DNA from: Clostridia bacterium
GTDB taxonomy: Bacteria; Bacillota; Clostridia; Christensenellales; Borkfalkiaceae
Direction of reading: 5' to 3'
Assembly (NCBI GenBank): GCA_017396365.1
Contig: JAFQMD010000030.1
Coordinates: forward strand, 1 to 64,000
DNA length: 64,000 nt
The translations under genes and the position numbers were made by a program. Positions 53,267-63,150 of this stretch are shown here, one piece after another (the first letter of the stretch is position 1; the number at the start of each line of letters is the position of its first letter). Under the pieces are notes generated by a model. The model had not been told where the DNA came from and ran no database searches. It was given only the letters and a program-made list of their open reading frames with translations.

Positions 53267-54733
53267 TTAAAAAATATCGTCTTCTTCAGGCGGTGGCTCC
53301 GGCGGAACGTAGCCGTCGTCGTTTTCTTCGGCAACCTTTCTCGCTTCTCTCTCTTGCTTGGTTGGAGCAATTTCAATATGCTCTGCATAGCCCGGAGGAG
53401 GATTGATAAACTTTGATTTTTCGCCTTGGAAAATAAGTTCAAAACTATCGCACGCGCCCGCTCTGTTCTTTGCCAAAATAATTTCGGCAACGTTCTTTTT
53501 AACCTTACCTTGTTCGAGTTCTTTTTCTTCTGCGGCAAGGTCTGGTCTATGTATAAACATAACGATATCCGCGTCTTGCTCTATCGCTCCAGATTCTCTA
53601 AGGTCGGAAAGTACGGGTTTTTGCCCCTTTCTACTCGTAACCAAACGAGAAAGTTGTGAAAGCGCAAGTACGGGAACGTCAAGTTCTTTTGCAATCATTT
53701 TAAGCCCACGGGAAATCTCGGTAACTTCTTGTTGACGGCTATCGCTTGATTTTACGGCGTTCATAAGTTGAATATGGTCAACTACGATAAGGTCGAGCCT
53801 ACCAAGCCTACTCTTTAAACGCCTGCACTTAGATAAAATTTCAGGACACGTAGTCATTGACGTGTCGTCAACGAAAATCTTTGAATCGTTTAAAATCTTT
53901 TGCGCTTGCCAAAGTTTTTGCCAATCTTCGTCTTGAAGTTTACCCTTTAACGCGGCTTGTCCCGAAACCTTAGAAACTGAGCAAAGCATTCTTTGAGCAA
54001 GTTCTTCCTTCGTCATTTCAAGAGCGAAAACAGCGCAAACCGCGCCCTCTCTAATCGCTACGTTTTCTACGATATTCATTGCAAACGTAGTTTTACCGAT
54101 TGACGGACGAGCGGCGAGTATTACCAAGTTACCGCGGTGAAAACCGTTCGTTAAAGCGTCGAGCCCCGTAAAGCCCGTTCTTAACCCCTGTAAAAAATTC
54201 TTATCTCTTTGAATATTCTCAAACTTATCCAAAATACCGTTAAAAGCAGTATTTATATTTGAAAGAGTTGAATTGTCAAGTTGTTCTGAAATATCATATA
54301 TGCTCTTTTCAGCAAAAGACACCGAACGCAAAAAATCCGAAGAAGACCTCGCTTCTTTGGCAATCTCGTCGGCGCTACGAATAAGTTTTCTAAGCGTACT
54401 GTCCCTTTTTACGATATTTAAATAATACTCGTAGTTTGCGGCGGACGGAGTAATTCTTGCAAGGTCGGTAATATAATCTATACCACCCGCTTTTTCAAGC
54501 GTCGCTTTCTTTTCCATCTCGTCGGACAGCGTTACAATATCTATTGGGTTATTCTTGTTTATAATTGAAAACATTGCGTCAAAAATAAGTTTATGAGACT
54601 CCAAATAAAAGTCCCCTTCTTTTAATTTTGACATAATTTCAAATTGCAACTCCATATCAATCAAAACCGAACCTAAAACAGACTGTTCGGCTTCAAGATT
54701 GTACGGCATTGCGTTGGTTTTTGCTTGTTGCAT
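53267..54733 (-). CDS. dnaB: Replicative DNA helicase DnaB
   Basis: This 488-residue ring helicase unwinds DNA at the replication fork. The N-terminal domain starts PYNLEAEQSVLGSVLID. The RecA-like motor has Walker A ARPSIGKTTFA and Walker B LIVVDHIQLMN. The acidic, proline-rich C-terminal tail (after about residue 465) is low complexity. A hairpin separates it from pepF. No rplI gene is present beside it. Confidence 0.96.
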   Translation of the reverse strand: MQQAKTNAMPYNLEAEQSVLGSVLIDMELQFEIMSKLKEGDFYLESHKLIFDAMFSIINKNNPIDIVTLSDEMEKKATLEKAGGIDYITDLARITPSAANYEYYLNIVKRDSTLRKLIRSADEIAKEARSSSDFLRSVSFAEKSIYDISEQLDNSTLSNINTAFNGILDKFENIQRDKNFLQGLRTGFTGLDALTNGFHRGNLVILAARPSIGKTTFAMNIVENVAIREGAVCAVFALEMTKEELAQRMLCSVSKVSGQAALKGKLQDEDWQKLWQAQKILNDSKIFVDDTSMTTCPEILSKCRRLKSRLGRLDLIVVDHIQLMNAVKSSDSRQQEVTEISRGLKMIAKELDVPVLALSQLSRLVTSRKGQKPVLSDLRESGAIEQDADIVMFIHRPDLAAEEKELEQGKVKKNVAEIILAKNRAGACDSFELIFQGEKSKFINPPPGYAEHIEIAPTKQEREARKVAEENDDGYVPPEPPPEEDDIF

Positions 54734-54747
54734 AATGCACCTTTTAG

Positions 54748-54772
54748 GCGGTAAAGAAAATTTCTTTACCGC
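54748..54772. other. Perfect inverted repeat between pepF and dnaB
   Basis: GCGGTAAAGAAA and its exact complement flank a single A. On the minus strand the hairpin is followed by CTAAAAGG, so it is not a typical terminator there; it would read into CTCTTTAGTT on the plus strand. An RNA processing site or partial terminator is possible. Confidence 0.5.
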
Positions 54773-54785
54773 TCTTTAGTTAATT

Positions 54786-56561
54786 TTATAATGATTCGAA
54801 TTCGCAAAGAGCGTCTTCAAAAGACTTCATTGCCGACTTAAACGCATCCTTTTTAGTAAGGTCAACGCCTGCAAGTTTTAAAAGTTCAACTGGGCTATCG
54901 CTACCGCCTGAAGATAAGAATTTAAAGTAGTCTTCAACTGCCTTTTCCCCTTCGTTATATATTCTTTCTGCAATAGTAATCGCGCTGATTATTCCCGTTG
55001 CGTATTTATACACGTAGAACGCTCTATAAAAATGTGGAATTCTTGCCCATTCGTACGCAATTTCGTCGTCGGAAATTATATCTTTGCCGTAATACTTTTT
55101 ATTTAAGTTGAGATATTGTTCGTTAAGCCAGTTTTTAGTAAGAGGCATACCCTTTTCCGCTGCGTCGTGAGCAATATATTCAAATTCAGCAAACATCGTT
55201 TGACGGAAAGCGGTAGTTCTTATCATATCCATATAGTAAGAAAGAAGATATTTTTTAAGTTTTTTATCTTCTGTCTTTTTAAGAAGATGTTTTAATAAAA
55301 GAACTTCGTTTACCGTTGACGCAACTTCTGCTACGAAAATTTTATAACTTGACTTTGCTTGGCATTGCGCTCTTTCAGACTTATACGAGTGCATTGCGTG
55401 TCCGAGTTCGTGAGCGATAGTAAACACGTCGTGACTTGTAGGCTGGTAGTTTAACAAAACGTATGGGTGCGGAAGAGCCTTTACGCTCGTACTGTACGCG
55501 CCACTTCTCTTACCTTCAGTCTCTTCAACGTCAATCCAACCGTTGTCGTGCGCTTGTTGTAAAAGTTCGCCGTATTCCTTACCAAGAGGCGCTAAGCCTT
55601 CTTTAACGAGTTTGAAAGCGTCTTCATAATCGAGTTTAATATCCGCATTTTCAACGAGCGGAGTGTAAATATCGTACATATGAAGTTCGTCAACGCCTAA
55701 AATTTCTTTTCTGTCTTTTACGTATCTATGGACGAGTGGAAGAGCGTCGTTTATACTCTCTAAAAGATTTTCATAAACGGCAGGCTCTACGTCTTCGCCT
55801 GATAGCGCCTTAGAAAGACAACTGTCGTACTTTCTTGCCCTTGCTAAAAATACGTCTTTATTAACGTTGCCGATATAAGTTGCGGCAATCGTGTTAATTA
55901 AAGAAATATACGCAGAATAATACGCTTTAAAAGCCTTTTCTCTAACTTCTCTGTTGTCAGATTGAAGTAAAAGTCCGTAAGTTCCGTGCGTAACTTTAAC
56001 CTTTTTACCGTCGATTTCAATTTCAGGGAACGGCATATCAGCATTGTCAATCATAGTGAAAATATCGTTAAATCCACCGAAAACTTGACCGCCCATTGCA
56101 AGAATAGTCTCGCTTTCTTTTGACAATACGTGCGGTTTGGTCTTTAAAATGCCTTTGAGTTGATAATCGTAATCAGAAAATTCGGGATTGTCGATTATCG
56201 CCTGTAACTTTTCATCTGGTAAAGCCGTGAGTTCGGGCGTCATAAACGAAAGGCTCGACGCGTATTTAACGAAAAGGCTACTTACCATAGAGTTTAACGC
56301 GTTTGCGTTTGAATCTCTCGTATCAAGGTCCTTTTTCATATGAGCGTAAACCGCAAGTTTTTCTATATCGTAATCAACTTTATCAAGTTCTTTTAAGCAT
56401 TTGAGTAAAACTTTCTCGTCAGAAAGTTTTCCCTCGTATTTACTAAAATCGATTCTTCCCTCAACGTCTTTTAAAAGCGCTTTAAATTCCTCGTCGTCTT
56501 TAAAAATATCCGTCAAGCGCCATTTTAAATTTTCGCTTACTTCACTTCTAATTTTTGCCAT
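54786..56561 (-). CDS. pepF: Oligoendopeptidase F
   Basis: This M3-family zinc peptidase cleaves peptides of about 7-17 residues in the cytoplasm. The start used is ATG 56561 (MAKIRSEVSENLKW), with AAGGAG in front; the frame to 56639 runs into the upstream gene. It has 591 residues, with the zinc-binding HELGH at 384-388. The third ligand is in FVAEVASTVNE. It lies 13 bases after the small membrane protein gene. Confidence 0.95.
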   Translation of the reverse strand: MAKIRSEVSENLKWRLTDIFKDDEEFKALLKDVEGRIDFSKYEGKLSDEKVLLKCLKELDKVDYDIEKLAVYAHMKKDLDTRDSNANALNSMVSSLFVKYASSLSFMTPELTALPDEKLQAIIDNPEFSDYDYQLKGILKTKPHVLSKESETILAMGGQVFGGFNDIFTMIDNADMPFPEIEIDGKKVKVTHGTYGLLLQSDNREVREKAFKAYYSAYISLINTIAATYIGNVNKDVFLARARKYDSCLSKALSGEDVEPAVYENLLESINDALPLVHRYVKDRKEILGVDELHMYDIYTPLVENADIKLDYEDAFKLVKEGLAPLGKEYGELLQQAHDNGWIDVEETEGKRSGAYSTSVKALPHPYVLLNYQPTSHDVFTIAHELGHAMHSYKSERAQCQAKSSYKIFVAEVASTVNEVLLLKHLLKKTEDKKLKKYLLSYYMDMIRTTAFRQTMFAEFEYIAHDAAEKGMPLTKNWLNEQYLNLNKKYYGKDIISDDEIAYEWARIPHFYRAFYVYKYATGIISAITIAERIYNEGEKAVEDYFKFLSSGGSDSPVELLKLAGVDLTKKDAFKSAMKSFEDALCEFESL

Positions 56562-56574
56562 AATATAATACTCC

Positions 56575-57132
56575 TTAAATGTTTTCTCCAAATACGTCTT
56601 CTTCGTTTTTATACCCGTACGAGAGTAAGACGTTTGCATGCGTAACGTAAGAAATTATATCTCCGTTTTTTAAATTTGGCATTTGTTTTTCTTTATCGAC
56701 TAAAACGTGCCTACGCATAAATTCTTGAGTCTTGTCCGACCACTCTAAAACGACCATTACGTGAAAGTCAACGTTGCCAACCTCCGTAACGCTCATATCG
56801 TTTTGTAAAAAGGTGCTTACGTTTTTGACCTTTTGACCGACCTTTATATCGTCTAACATCTTAAAATAAGCCTTTGCCCTTTTGTACGGAATACCCAAGT
56901 ATATAAAAGAAAAAATTACTCCTATTGCAGTAATTATGCAATTTAACACTAAATATAAATTGCCCAACGACTTAATATTTGAGGTTGACGCAAACGGTAA
57001 ACTGAGATATAATCCGAACAATACCCCCATAGGAACTAAAAGCGCGCCTATGCAAATAAAATATATTTTAAGCAATTTTTTCTTTAATTTTAAAGCGTTT
57101 TCGTAGTCGCTTTGCTTATATAAATTTACCAT
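56575..57132 (-). CDS. Membrane protein of unknown function, two transmembrane segments
   Basis: The 185-residue protein has an N-terminal amphipathic part, two membrane helices (about residues 27-48 and 60-82) and a C-terminal cytoplasmic or external domain of about 100 residues with beta character (VDFHVMVVLEWSDKTQEFMRRHVLV). I do not recognise the family. It starts one base after degV and precedes pepF by 13 bases. No enzyme motifs are seen. Confidence 0.82.
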   Translation of the reverse strand: MVNLYKQSDYENALKLKKKLLKIYFICIGALLVPMGVLFGLYLSLPFASTSNIKSLGNLYLVLNCIITAIGVIFSFIYLGIPYKRAKAYFKMLDDIKVGQKVKNVSTFLQNDMSVTEVGNVDFHVMVVLEWSDKTQEFMRRHVLVDKEKQMPNLKNGDIISYVTHANVLLSYGYKNEEDVFGENI

Positions 57133-57133
57133 T

Positions 57134-57979
57134 TTACTTTACGTAGAAAATAACGCCTATCGTATTATAACCGCAGTGGCTTGTTACAGTACTTCCAGCA
57201 ACCGATTCTATAATTTCATTAAATTTGAAATGTTCTTGAACTTTTTGTTTAACTAAATCTACGATTGCTTGGTCGGTTGGGCTGTGAGTTACGAAACATC
57301 TCGCCTCGTCGTAGTTTTTAAAATTGTCCGCCAAGTCTTTTACGTATTGCGTGCAACTTCTTACAAGGTTGCCCATATACTTTTTGTCAACGCCTAAAGC
57401 GCCGTCTTTCATAGCGATTGACGGGTGAATTTTTAACACCTTACTCATAACCGCCGCCACGGACGAACATCTTCCACCCTTATGCAAAAAGTCAAGTTTA
57501 TCGACCACGAAAGAAATTTGAACTTTATCTCTATCTGCGTTTATGGCATCAACGATTTCCCTTGCCGACTTGCCGTCTTTTAACATATCGCAAGCGCGAA
57601 GAATTTGTATGCCTTGTCCCGTTGATAACGACAAACTGTCGATAACGTAAACGTTTTCCATTTCCTTTGCAGCCACAGACGCGTTGTTGTTGCAAGAAGA
57701 AGACTTTGAAGAAATGTTAAAGTGGATAACCGTGTATCCTTGGCTCGTATATTTTTCAAAATATTCTTTATATGCGTCGATTGAAGTTGCCGCAGTTTTA
57801 GGAAGATTACCCGTTTCTTTTACGTAATCGAGAACTTTGTAAGCGTCGATATCAACGGTGTCGTGATATTCGTCTAAACCTAAAAGTATAGCGATAGGGC
57901 AAATGCCTATGTCGTTTGCTTCGATAACCGACTGTGGAAGATCACAAGTGCTATCAGAGGTGATTTTAATTTTTTCCAT
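57134..57979 (-). CDS. DegV family protein (fatty-acid-binding)
   Basis: The 281-residue protein begins ITSDSTCDLP, the DegV start. Family members bind fatty acids, and FakB members present them to the kinase FakA; which role applies is unclear, since no fakA is in view. VDKLDFLHKGGRCSSV and CFVTHSP are conserved blocks. It lies 32 bases after lepB. Confidence 0.92.
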   Translation of the reverse strand: MEKIKITSDSTCDLPQSVIEANDIGICPIAILLGLDEYHDTVDIDAYKVLDYVKETGNLPKTAATSIDAYKEYFEKYTSQGYTVIHFNISSKSSSCNNNASVAAKEMENVYVIDSLSLSTGQGIQILRACDMLKDGKSAREIVDAINADRDKVQISFVVDKLDFLHKGGRCSSVAAVMSKVLKIHPSIAMKDGALGVDKKYMGNLVRSCTQYVKDLADNFKNYDEARCFVTHSPTDQAIVDLVKQKVQEHFKFNEIIESVAGSTVTSHCGYNTIGVIFYVK

Positions 57980-58011
57980 ATAAACTCCTATTGCGGATAA
58001 CCGCTATTTTT

Positions 58012-58713
58012 CTATTTAGAACCGTTAAAGGTTTCTTTTAGCCATAAATTTACTTTTTCAATAAACTCAAAATACCAAGCGTAAGATTTCCTACCGTCTA
58101 TCGCCCATTTTGGAACTATTCCGATAATAGTTTCTTCGTCAACTTGGGCAACCGAAGGATTTCTACTGTCTTTACTGCCCCACCTGTTGTCGCCAAGTAC
58201 GAAAATATGACCTTTTTCAATAACCGTATGGGGTATATCGTCAAGTTTCTCGTTTAAATACGTACCCTTGAATTTTTCTTCGTCAAAATTTGAAAATTTA
58301 TCTTTTATATATTCAATTTTATCAGGATCGTAATAAGCGTAATCTTCTTTTAAAGCAACGAACTCGTCCGCTCCGCTAATTTTTAAATAAATTACGCCGT
58401 TTTCCGAATACAGTTCGTCCCCTTCCATCGCGATTATGCGCTTTATATAGTTGTCCGTTTTCGTCGCTTTAAAAACTACGACGTCTCCCCTTTTTGCTTT
58501 TTTTAATTTATCAATCAAAAGCCAGTCCTCATGGTCGAGAGTTTTTTCCATCGAAGTTCCGCTAACTTCTACGGGAGAGAGCCAAACGGTTTGAACGAAA
58601 ACGTTTATAAGGAGCAAGGCAATAAGCACGATAAGTAGCACGTCAAAAAGCGTAAATTTCTCTTCTTGAGGCATGCCTAAAAGATTTTTTCTTTCAATCG
58701 CGCCGTTGACCAT
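58012..58713 (-). CDS. lepB: Signal peptidase I
   Basis: The 233-residue membrane peptidase removes signal peptides. One transmembrane segment (about 21-42) precedes the catalytic domain. The Ser/Lys pair is S54 (SGTSMEK) and K91 (NYIKRIIA), with GDNRWGSKDSR as the later family block. An insertion of about 45 residues (about 115-160) separates the middle from the GDNR part. It is preceded by the alpha/beta-hydrolase-like gene by 24 bases. Confidence 0.95.
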   Translation of the reverse strand: MVNGAIERKNLLGMPQEEKFTLFDVLLIVLIALLLINVFVQTVWLSPVEVSGTSMEKTLDHEDWLLIDKLKKAKRGDVVVFKATKTDNYIKRIIAMEGDELYSENGVIYLKISGADEFVALKEDYAYYDPDKIEYIKDKFSNFDEEKFKGTYLNEKLDDIPHTVIEKGHIFVLGDNRWGSKDSRNPSVAQVDEETIIGIVPKWAIDGRKSYAWYFEFIEKVNLWLKETFNGSK

Positions 58714-58737
58714 TATATCCTCCTTTAAAATTTGAAT

Positions 58738-60429
58738 TTAGATTAACAAAATGTTGTTTACCGCGTATTTACCCTCGCCCTCAATTCGCAATGCGTAAAT
58801 ACCGTCGTAATCTTTAAGCGAACGTCCGTCTTCAGTTTTGAACGCGTCCACCCCAACCGATAGCGACTTCCACGCGCTATTCGCTTTTAAATCGGTTGAA
58901 AAACAAAATTCGATAGCGCCGTTTTCAGACTTTTGCAAAAGCGTCAATTTCAAAACACAAAATTCGTTGGTAAACACGTCCATGCTTATTATTGAATTTC
59001 GGTCGATATGACAACTCGGCTCGCCAAGTTTATAACTGATAAGTCCGCACTCAGAGTACGCGCCGTATATGTCCCCCGCGCCTTTTACGAGTTGGATAAA
59101 TTGCTCCGTCCCGACGAAATAACTCTCTCTCTTTGAGTTTTTATCGTAGAAGGTTATACCCTCAAGCCCGTCTTTACTCGAATATATTACGCCCGAGCGC
59201 TTTGAGTGAGTCAACGTCGCTTTTTTACATATAAGTTTTGAGGCTACGGTAACGCCCGATTTGTACCTTACGGTTGCAAAAACGAACACTTTTGACGTCG
59301 CTCCGCTTAAAACGTACTCAAAATCAAAACCGTCGTCGCCTACGAGTTCGCACGGAGTCCAGTTTCTAAGCGCGGGGTCAACCACACCCTCGTTTAAAAA
59401 CACTTTACACTCTAAAACGTCGTTTTCTCTATCGGGATAAACTTTTACGTTGAAATATCTTCCGTCTTGATCGACTTCAACGTTTGGTCTTTTTGGAAAA
59501 TAAACGTCTTTTCCACTTAAATATTTCTTTAAAAACAAATCGACGTCTTTTTTGCAATAGTTGTCCAAATACTCGTTGTAGCCCGTTGCGTAATTAAAGA
59601 AACAGTCGGTTTCTTTAGGAACTCTAAGCATAGTATCGAAACTTCTGTCAAAGTCAAAATCTTCGTTGTTCGTTGAAGAAAGATAAAGTATCGGACACTT
59701 TGCGTCTTGAGCGTAAGCGTGCGCTTCAATAGCAGCGATAAATCTCCTTCTCTCTTCGTCTAAAACGAGTTCTTTACCGCTTTCGTCGTATTTAAAATGA
59801 TTTTTGTATGCGTGCCATCCTGCTCCAAACATCATTACGGAGCATTTAATTCTATCGTCAATGGCTGAAAGTTGCCACGCCACGTTAGCGCCGTATCTCG
59901 CGCCGATAACGCCTATATTTTTTACGTTTTGTTGCGATTGTAAAAAAGAAATCGCGTATCTTCCTACGGCAACCCACTCGTACCAACAAGTATTGTGCGC
60001 GTCGTCGTCAACGTAGTCCATTCTTCTTCCGCGAGTGTAATAATTTGCGTATGCAATAGATTGCGGATAAGTCGTGCAATACTTTGAATTCGGCGATTTT
60101 CCACATAGGTCAACCGCTAAAACTGCGTAGCCCATCTTCGCGTATTCGATTATCATATCAAAGTCTGGACTTTCGGTAACGTCAGGCAAATACAATATCG
60201 CGTGGTACGACTTTTGCTCGATAGGCGTTGCGTAAATGCCGTATATACGGACTCTTTCACCCCCGACGTCTCTGCCCGAGAAGAAATATTCCGTATATGA
60301 AATCTTATCGTATTTAACTTCTTTAATTTTGCTCGGTTGCAAAGTTTTACTAAGGTCAAACTTAGCCCATAACGCGTTTTTGGTTAAAAAGGTTACGTTT
60401 TGACTTTTAGTCGTTGGGGTTTTTTCCAT
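58738..60429 (-). CDS. Alpha/beta-hydrolase-fold protein without the usual nucleophile
   Basis: The 563-residue protein starts at ATG 60429, with GGAG upstream. Its first 320 residues resemble acetyl xylan esterase/dienelactone hydrolase proteins (LYLPDVTES, YAVLAVDLCGK, then IGVIGARYGANVAWQ). The nucleophile elbow, normally G-x-S-x-G, reads G-A-R-Y-G (176-180), so the serine is an arginine. The last 200 residues form an uncharacterised beta-rich part. There is no signal peptide. It is flanked by sbcC and lepB. Substrate and activity are unknown. Confidence 0.75.
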   Translation of the reverse strand: MEKTPTTKSQNVTFLTKNALWAKFDLSKTLQPSKIKEVKYDKISYTEYFFSGRDVGGERVRIYGIYATPIEQKSYHAILYLPDVTESPDFDMIIEYAKMGYAVLAVDLCGKSPNSKYCTTYPQSIAYANYYTRGRRMDYVDDDAHNTCWYEWVAVGRYAISFLQSQQNVKNIGVIGARYGANVAWQLSAIDDRIKCSVMMFGAGWHAYKNHFKYDESGKELVLDEERRRFIAAIEAHAYAQDAKCPILYLSSTNNEDFDFDRSFDTMLRVPKETDCFFNYATGYNEYLDNYCKKDVDLFLKKYLSGKDVYFPKRPNVEVDQDGRYFNVKVYPDRENDVLECKVFLNEGVVDPALRNWTPCELVGDDGFDFEYVLSGATSKVFVFATVRYKSGVTVASKLICKKATLTHSKRSGVIYSSKDGLEGITFYDKNSKRESYFVGTEQFIQLVKGAGDIYGAYSECGLISYKLGEPSCHIDRNSIISMDVFTNEFCVLKLTLLQKSENGAIEFCFSTDLKANSAWKSLSVGVDAFKTEDGRSLKDYDGIYALRIEGEGKYAVNNILLI

Positions 60430-60445
60430 TTGTTTCTCCAAAATA

Positions 60446-63148
60446 TCAGTTAGACTTAATCGTTACTTTAGAGCCTGAAATTTCAGTTGCAGGCGTAACG
60501 ATAATCTTACTGTCAATTCTACTCTTCATTTCGGCAAGGTGTGAAATAAGCCCGATAGAAAAGTTTTTATTTCTCAATTTTTCTAAACTGTCTAAGACGG
60601 TATCAACCAACGTTTCGTCCAAAGTTCCAAATCCTTCGTCTAAGAAGAAAAACTCCATAGGTTTTTCTGAACGGGAATAAATCCCAACAGAAAGGGCAAG
60701 CGCTAAGGACAATGAAACCAAAAAAGTTTCTCCACCTGAAAGCGAGGCTACCGACCTTTCAATTCCGCCGTTTAGATTATCGCAAATATAAAAGCCGTCT
60801 TTTCCGCTCTCGATAGAATCTTTATACACTACGTCGTACTTACCGCCCGTGAGTTCTAAAAGCGTTTTCCGCGCTTGCAAAGCAACGTCTGACAAAAACT
60901 CAGCAGAGATGAACTCTGAAAACGCGCGCCTAGATACTACTTGCTCAAGTCGCGCAAGCACGCTCGCACGAGCGCACGCTTCTTTTATATCTTTTTCTAT
61001 TATACACCTATTTTTAAAATTTTGCGACAAAATTTCAACATTATTTTGATATTTTATCAAATTTTCTTTCAAAATTTCGACTTCTTGCGATAATTTCGTC
61101 TTTTCAGCAATTTTTTCGTGGTACAATTCAAGGTTAAACTTTACTTTTTCGAGTTCTCTTTTAGTTTTTTCTACCGACGTTTCGTAATAAACGAGCGATT
61201 TTTTATGATTTTCTATATCGCTTTTTATTTTTTCAACGTCCACTGCGTTTTCAACGATTTTTTTAGCGTCTTCTACGCGTGAAATTTTATCGCTAAAAAG
61301 TTCTTCAACTAATTTATCAACCTTTTCTCTCTCGGCTGTTACGGTACTTTTTAAAACTTCTTTTTCAAAAACCTGCTTTTCAATAGTCGCGTATTCACGG
61401 CTGATTTTTTCACGGTTTTCTCTTATATCGTTTTCTCTTTTTTCGATTGAGTTCACACAGTCGGAATAAAAAGTAAGTTTACTGTCATAATCGTCGATAT
61501 TTCCTACGATTTTTACAAGTTTTACGTTTAACGCATCGAGTTTTTCACGTAAAATACGACAAGAATTTTCACTCTCTTTTAAACTGCTTTCAACGTCTTT
61601 TACGTCATTTTTAACGCTCTCGATTTTGCCGTTTATAGCGCCGAGTAAACTTTGCTTTTCGTTTCTTTGAGAAAGTAAAATTTTAAAATTTTCCACAACG
61701 GAATTAACGTCAATTTCTTCGCCGTCGCAAAGTTCTTCGTAAAGTGTTTTAAACTCGTCTAATCTCTTTGCTATGAGATTTTTGAAATACAAACCACACT
61801 CGCCGTCGCTTTCAAAATTCTCAATAGCCTTCGACTGCTCTAAATAATAGTTGACTTGATTTAGGTATTCATTTTTTAAACGAGAGTTTGAAACGAAAGA
61901 AAACGCCTTCGTAACGTCCGTTTGAGTGATTAAATACTCAATTTCGTGTGTTAAATCAATCTTTTTATCCGTCAGTTTATCAATTTCAGTTTTTAAAGTC
62001 TTAATTTTTAACTTTTTCTCTTCAACGCTTCTTTCCGTAGTCAAAACTTCTTTTCGCAACGTTTTAAATTCAACTATTTTTGCGCTAATTGAAATCAATT
62101 CGTCTCTTTTTGCTTTTAGGTCTTCTTTTTCTAATTTTAAATTGTCGATAGCAAGGTATTCTTCTTCGCTTTTTTCTCTCTTAATTTTTAAATCAGAAAG
62201 GGCTAACGAAAGGTCGGAATACTCTTTTAAAACAACTTTTTCAACTTTTAATTTTTCATCTAATTCTTCTTGAAGATCAACTATTCTTTTTGCAACGTCA
62301 TAGACTTCTAAAACACCGTTTAAGGCATCGATTTCAACTTGTCTCTTTTTAAGAAGTTCAAGAGTTTCGCTCTCTTCAACACACTTATTATACAAATTGT
62401 AAAAAGGCGTATTTTCTTCGATATATTCGTTGATTTTTAAAAGTTTTTCACTTTTAGTTTCATACTCTTTTTCGTAGGCTTTAAGTTGACTAATTAAGGC
62501 GTCTAAATTCTCTTTCGTGTCGTTTTCATATCTACTTAAATCGTGATATAAAACTTCTAATTTTCTGTCCACGCTTTCAATTTTATCCTTTAATTTTATA
62601 TTAAATCTATCGCCGTATTTTTCAAGCCCAAAAAGTTTTTCAATTATCTTTACTCTCTCGCCTTTAGGCGCTTTAACAAACTGAGCAAACTCGCCTTGCG
62701 GTAAAATTATGCACTTTGTAAATTCGGCTTGACCGAGCCCTAAAATACTCTCTATTTTTTTATTCACTTCACTCGTTAAAGACGCGAGCGAAATTACGCT
62801 ACCACCCGTAGTTTGATAGAGCGACGCTACTGCTCCACCGTAACTTCCGTCTTTTTTAAGTTTAAAACTGCGTTCGACTAAATATCTTTGTCTTACTGAA
62901 TTTTCAAATATTTCAAATTCTAAACTAATATACGCATTTTTTCGCCTTGCGCTTATAAGTTCAACTGCTTTTAGTCCACTTATTTCACCGTAAAGCGCAA
63001 TAATAACGGAGTCTAAAATAGTGCTTTTACCACTTCCAGTCGAACCGAAAATGCCAAAAAGCCCACTACTTGAAACGCTTTCAAAATCTATTTCAACTCT
63101 TTCGGAAAAACTGCGTATTCCATCAATTACAAGTTTTATAGGTTTCAC
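60446..63148 (-). CDS. sbcC: Exonuclease subunit SbcC (Rad50-like)
   Basis: The 900-residue ATPase works with SbcD to open DNA hairpins and ends. Start is GTG 63148 with GGAGGAG ahead. Walker A GSTGSGKST lies at 35-43, and two long coiled coils run from about 175 to 760. The C-terminal half carries the SLSGGE signature and FFLDEGFGTLDE. The expected Cys-x-x-Cys zinc hook at the tip of the coil is not visible; near residue 435 there is only ESDGECGLY. It is shorter than E. coli SbcC (about 1,050). Confidence 0.92.
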   Translation of the reverse strand: MKPIKLVIDGIRSFSERVEIDFESVSSSGLFGIFGSTGSGKSTILDSVIIALYGEISGLKAVELISARRKNAYISLEFEIFENSVRQRYLVERSFKLKKDGSYGGAVASLYQTTGGSVISLASLTSEVNKKIESILGLGQAEFTKCIILPQGEFAQFVKAPKGERVKIIEKLFGLEKYGDRFNIKLKDKIESVDRKLEVLYHDLSRYENDTKENLDALISQLKAYEKEYETKSEKLLKINEYIEENTPFYNLYNKCVEESETLELLKKRQVEIDALNGVLEVYDVAKRIVDLQEELDEKLKVEKVVLKEYSDLSLALSDLKIKREKSEEEYLAIDNLKLEKEDLKAKRDELISISAKIVEFKTLRKEVLTTERSVEEKKLKIKTLKTEIDKLTDKKIDLTHEIEYLITQTDVTKAFSFVSNSRLKNEYLNQVNYYLEQSKAIENFESDGECGLYFKNLIAKRLDEFKTLYEELCDGEEIDVNSVVENFKILLSQRNEKQSLLGAINGKIESVKNDVKDVESSLKESENSCRILREKLDALNVKLVKIVGNIDDYDSKLTFYSDCVNSIEKRENDIRENREKISREYATIEKQVFEKEVLKSTVTAEREKVDKLVEELFSDKISRVEDAKKIVENAVDVEKIKSDIENHKKSLVYYETSVEKTKRELEKVKFNLELYHEKIAEKTKLSQEVEILKENLIKYQNNVEILSQNFKNRCIIEKDIKEACARASVLARLEQVVSRRAFSEFISAEFLSDVALQARKTLLELTGGKYDVVYKDSIESGKDGFYICDNLNGGIERSVASLSGGETFLVSLSLALALSVGIYSRSEKPMEFFFLDEGFGTLDETLVDTVLDSLEKLRNKNFSIGLISHLAEMKSRIDSKIIVTPATEISGSKVTIKSN

Positions 63149-63150
63149 TC

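Noticed and set aside
53403..53735. Forward open frames opposite dnaB
   Set aside because: They are antisense to a fully conserved helicase gene and have no start signals.
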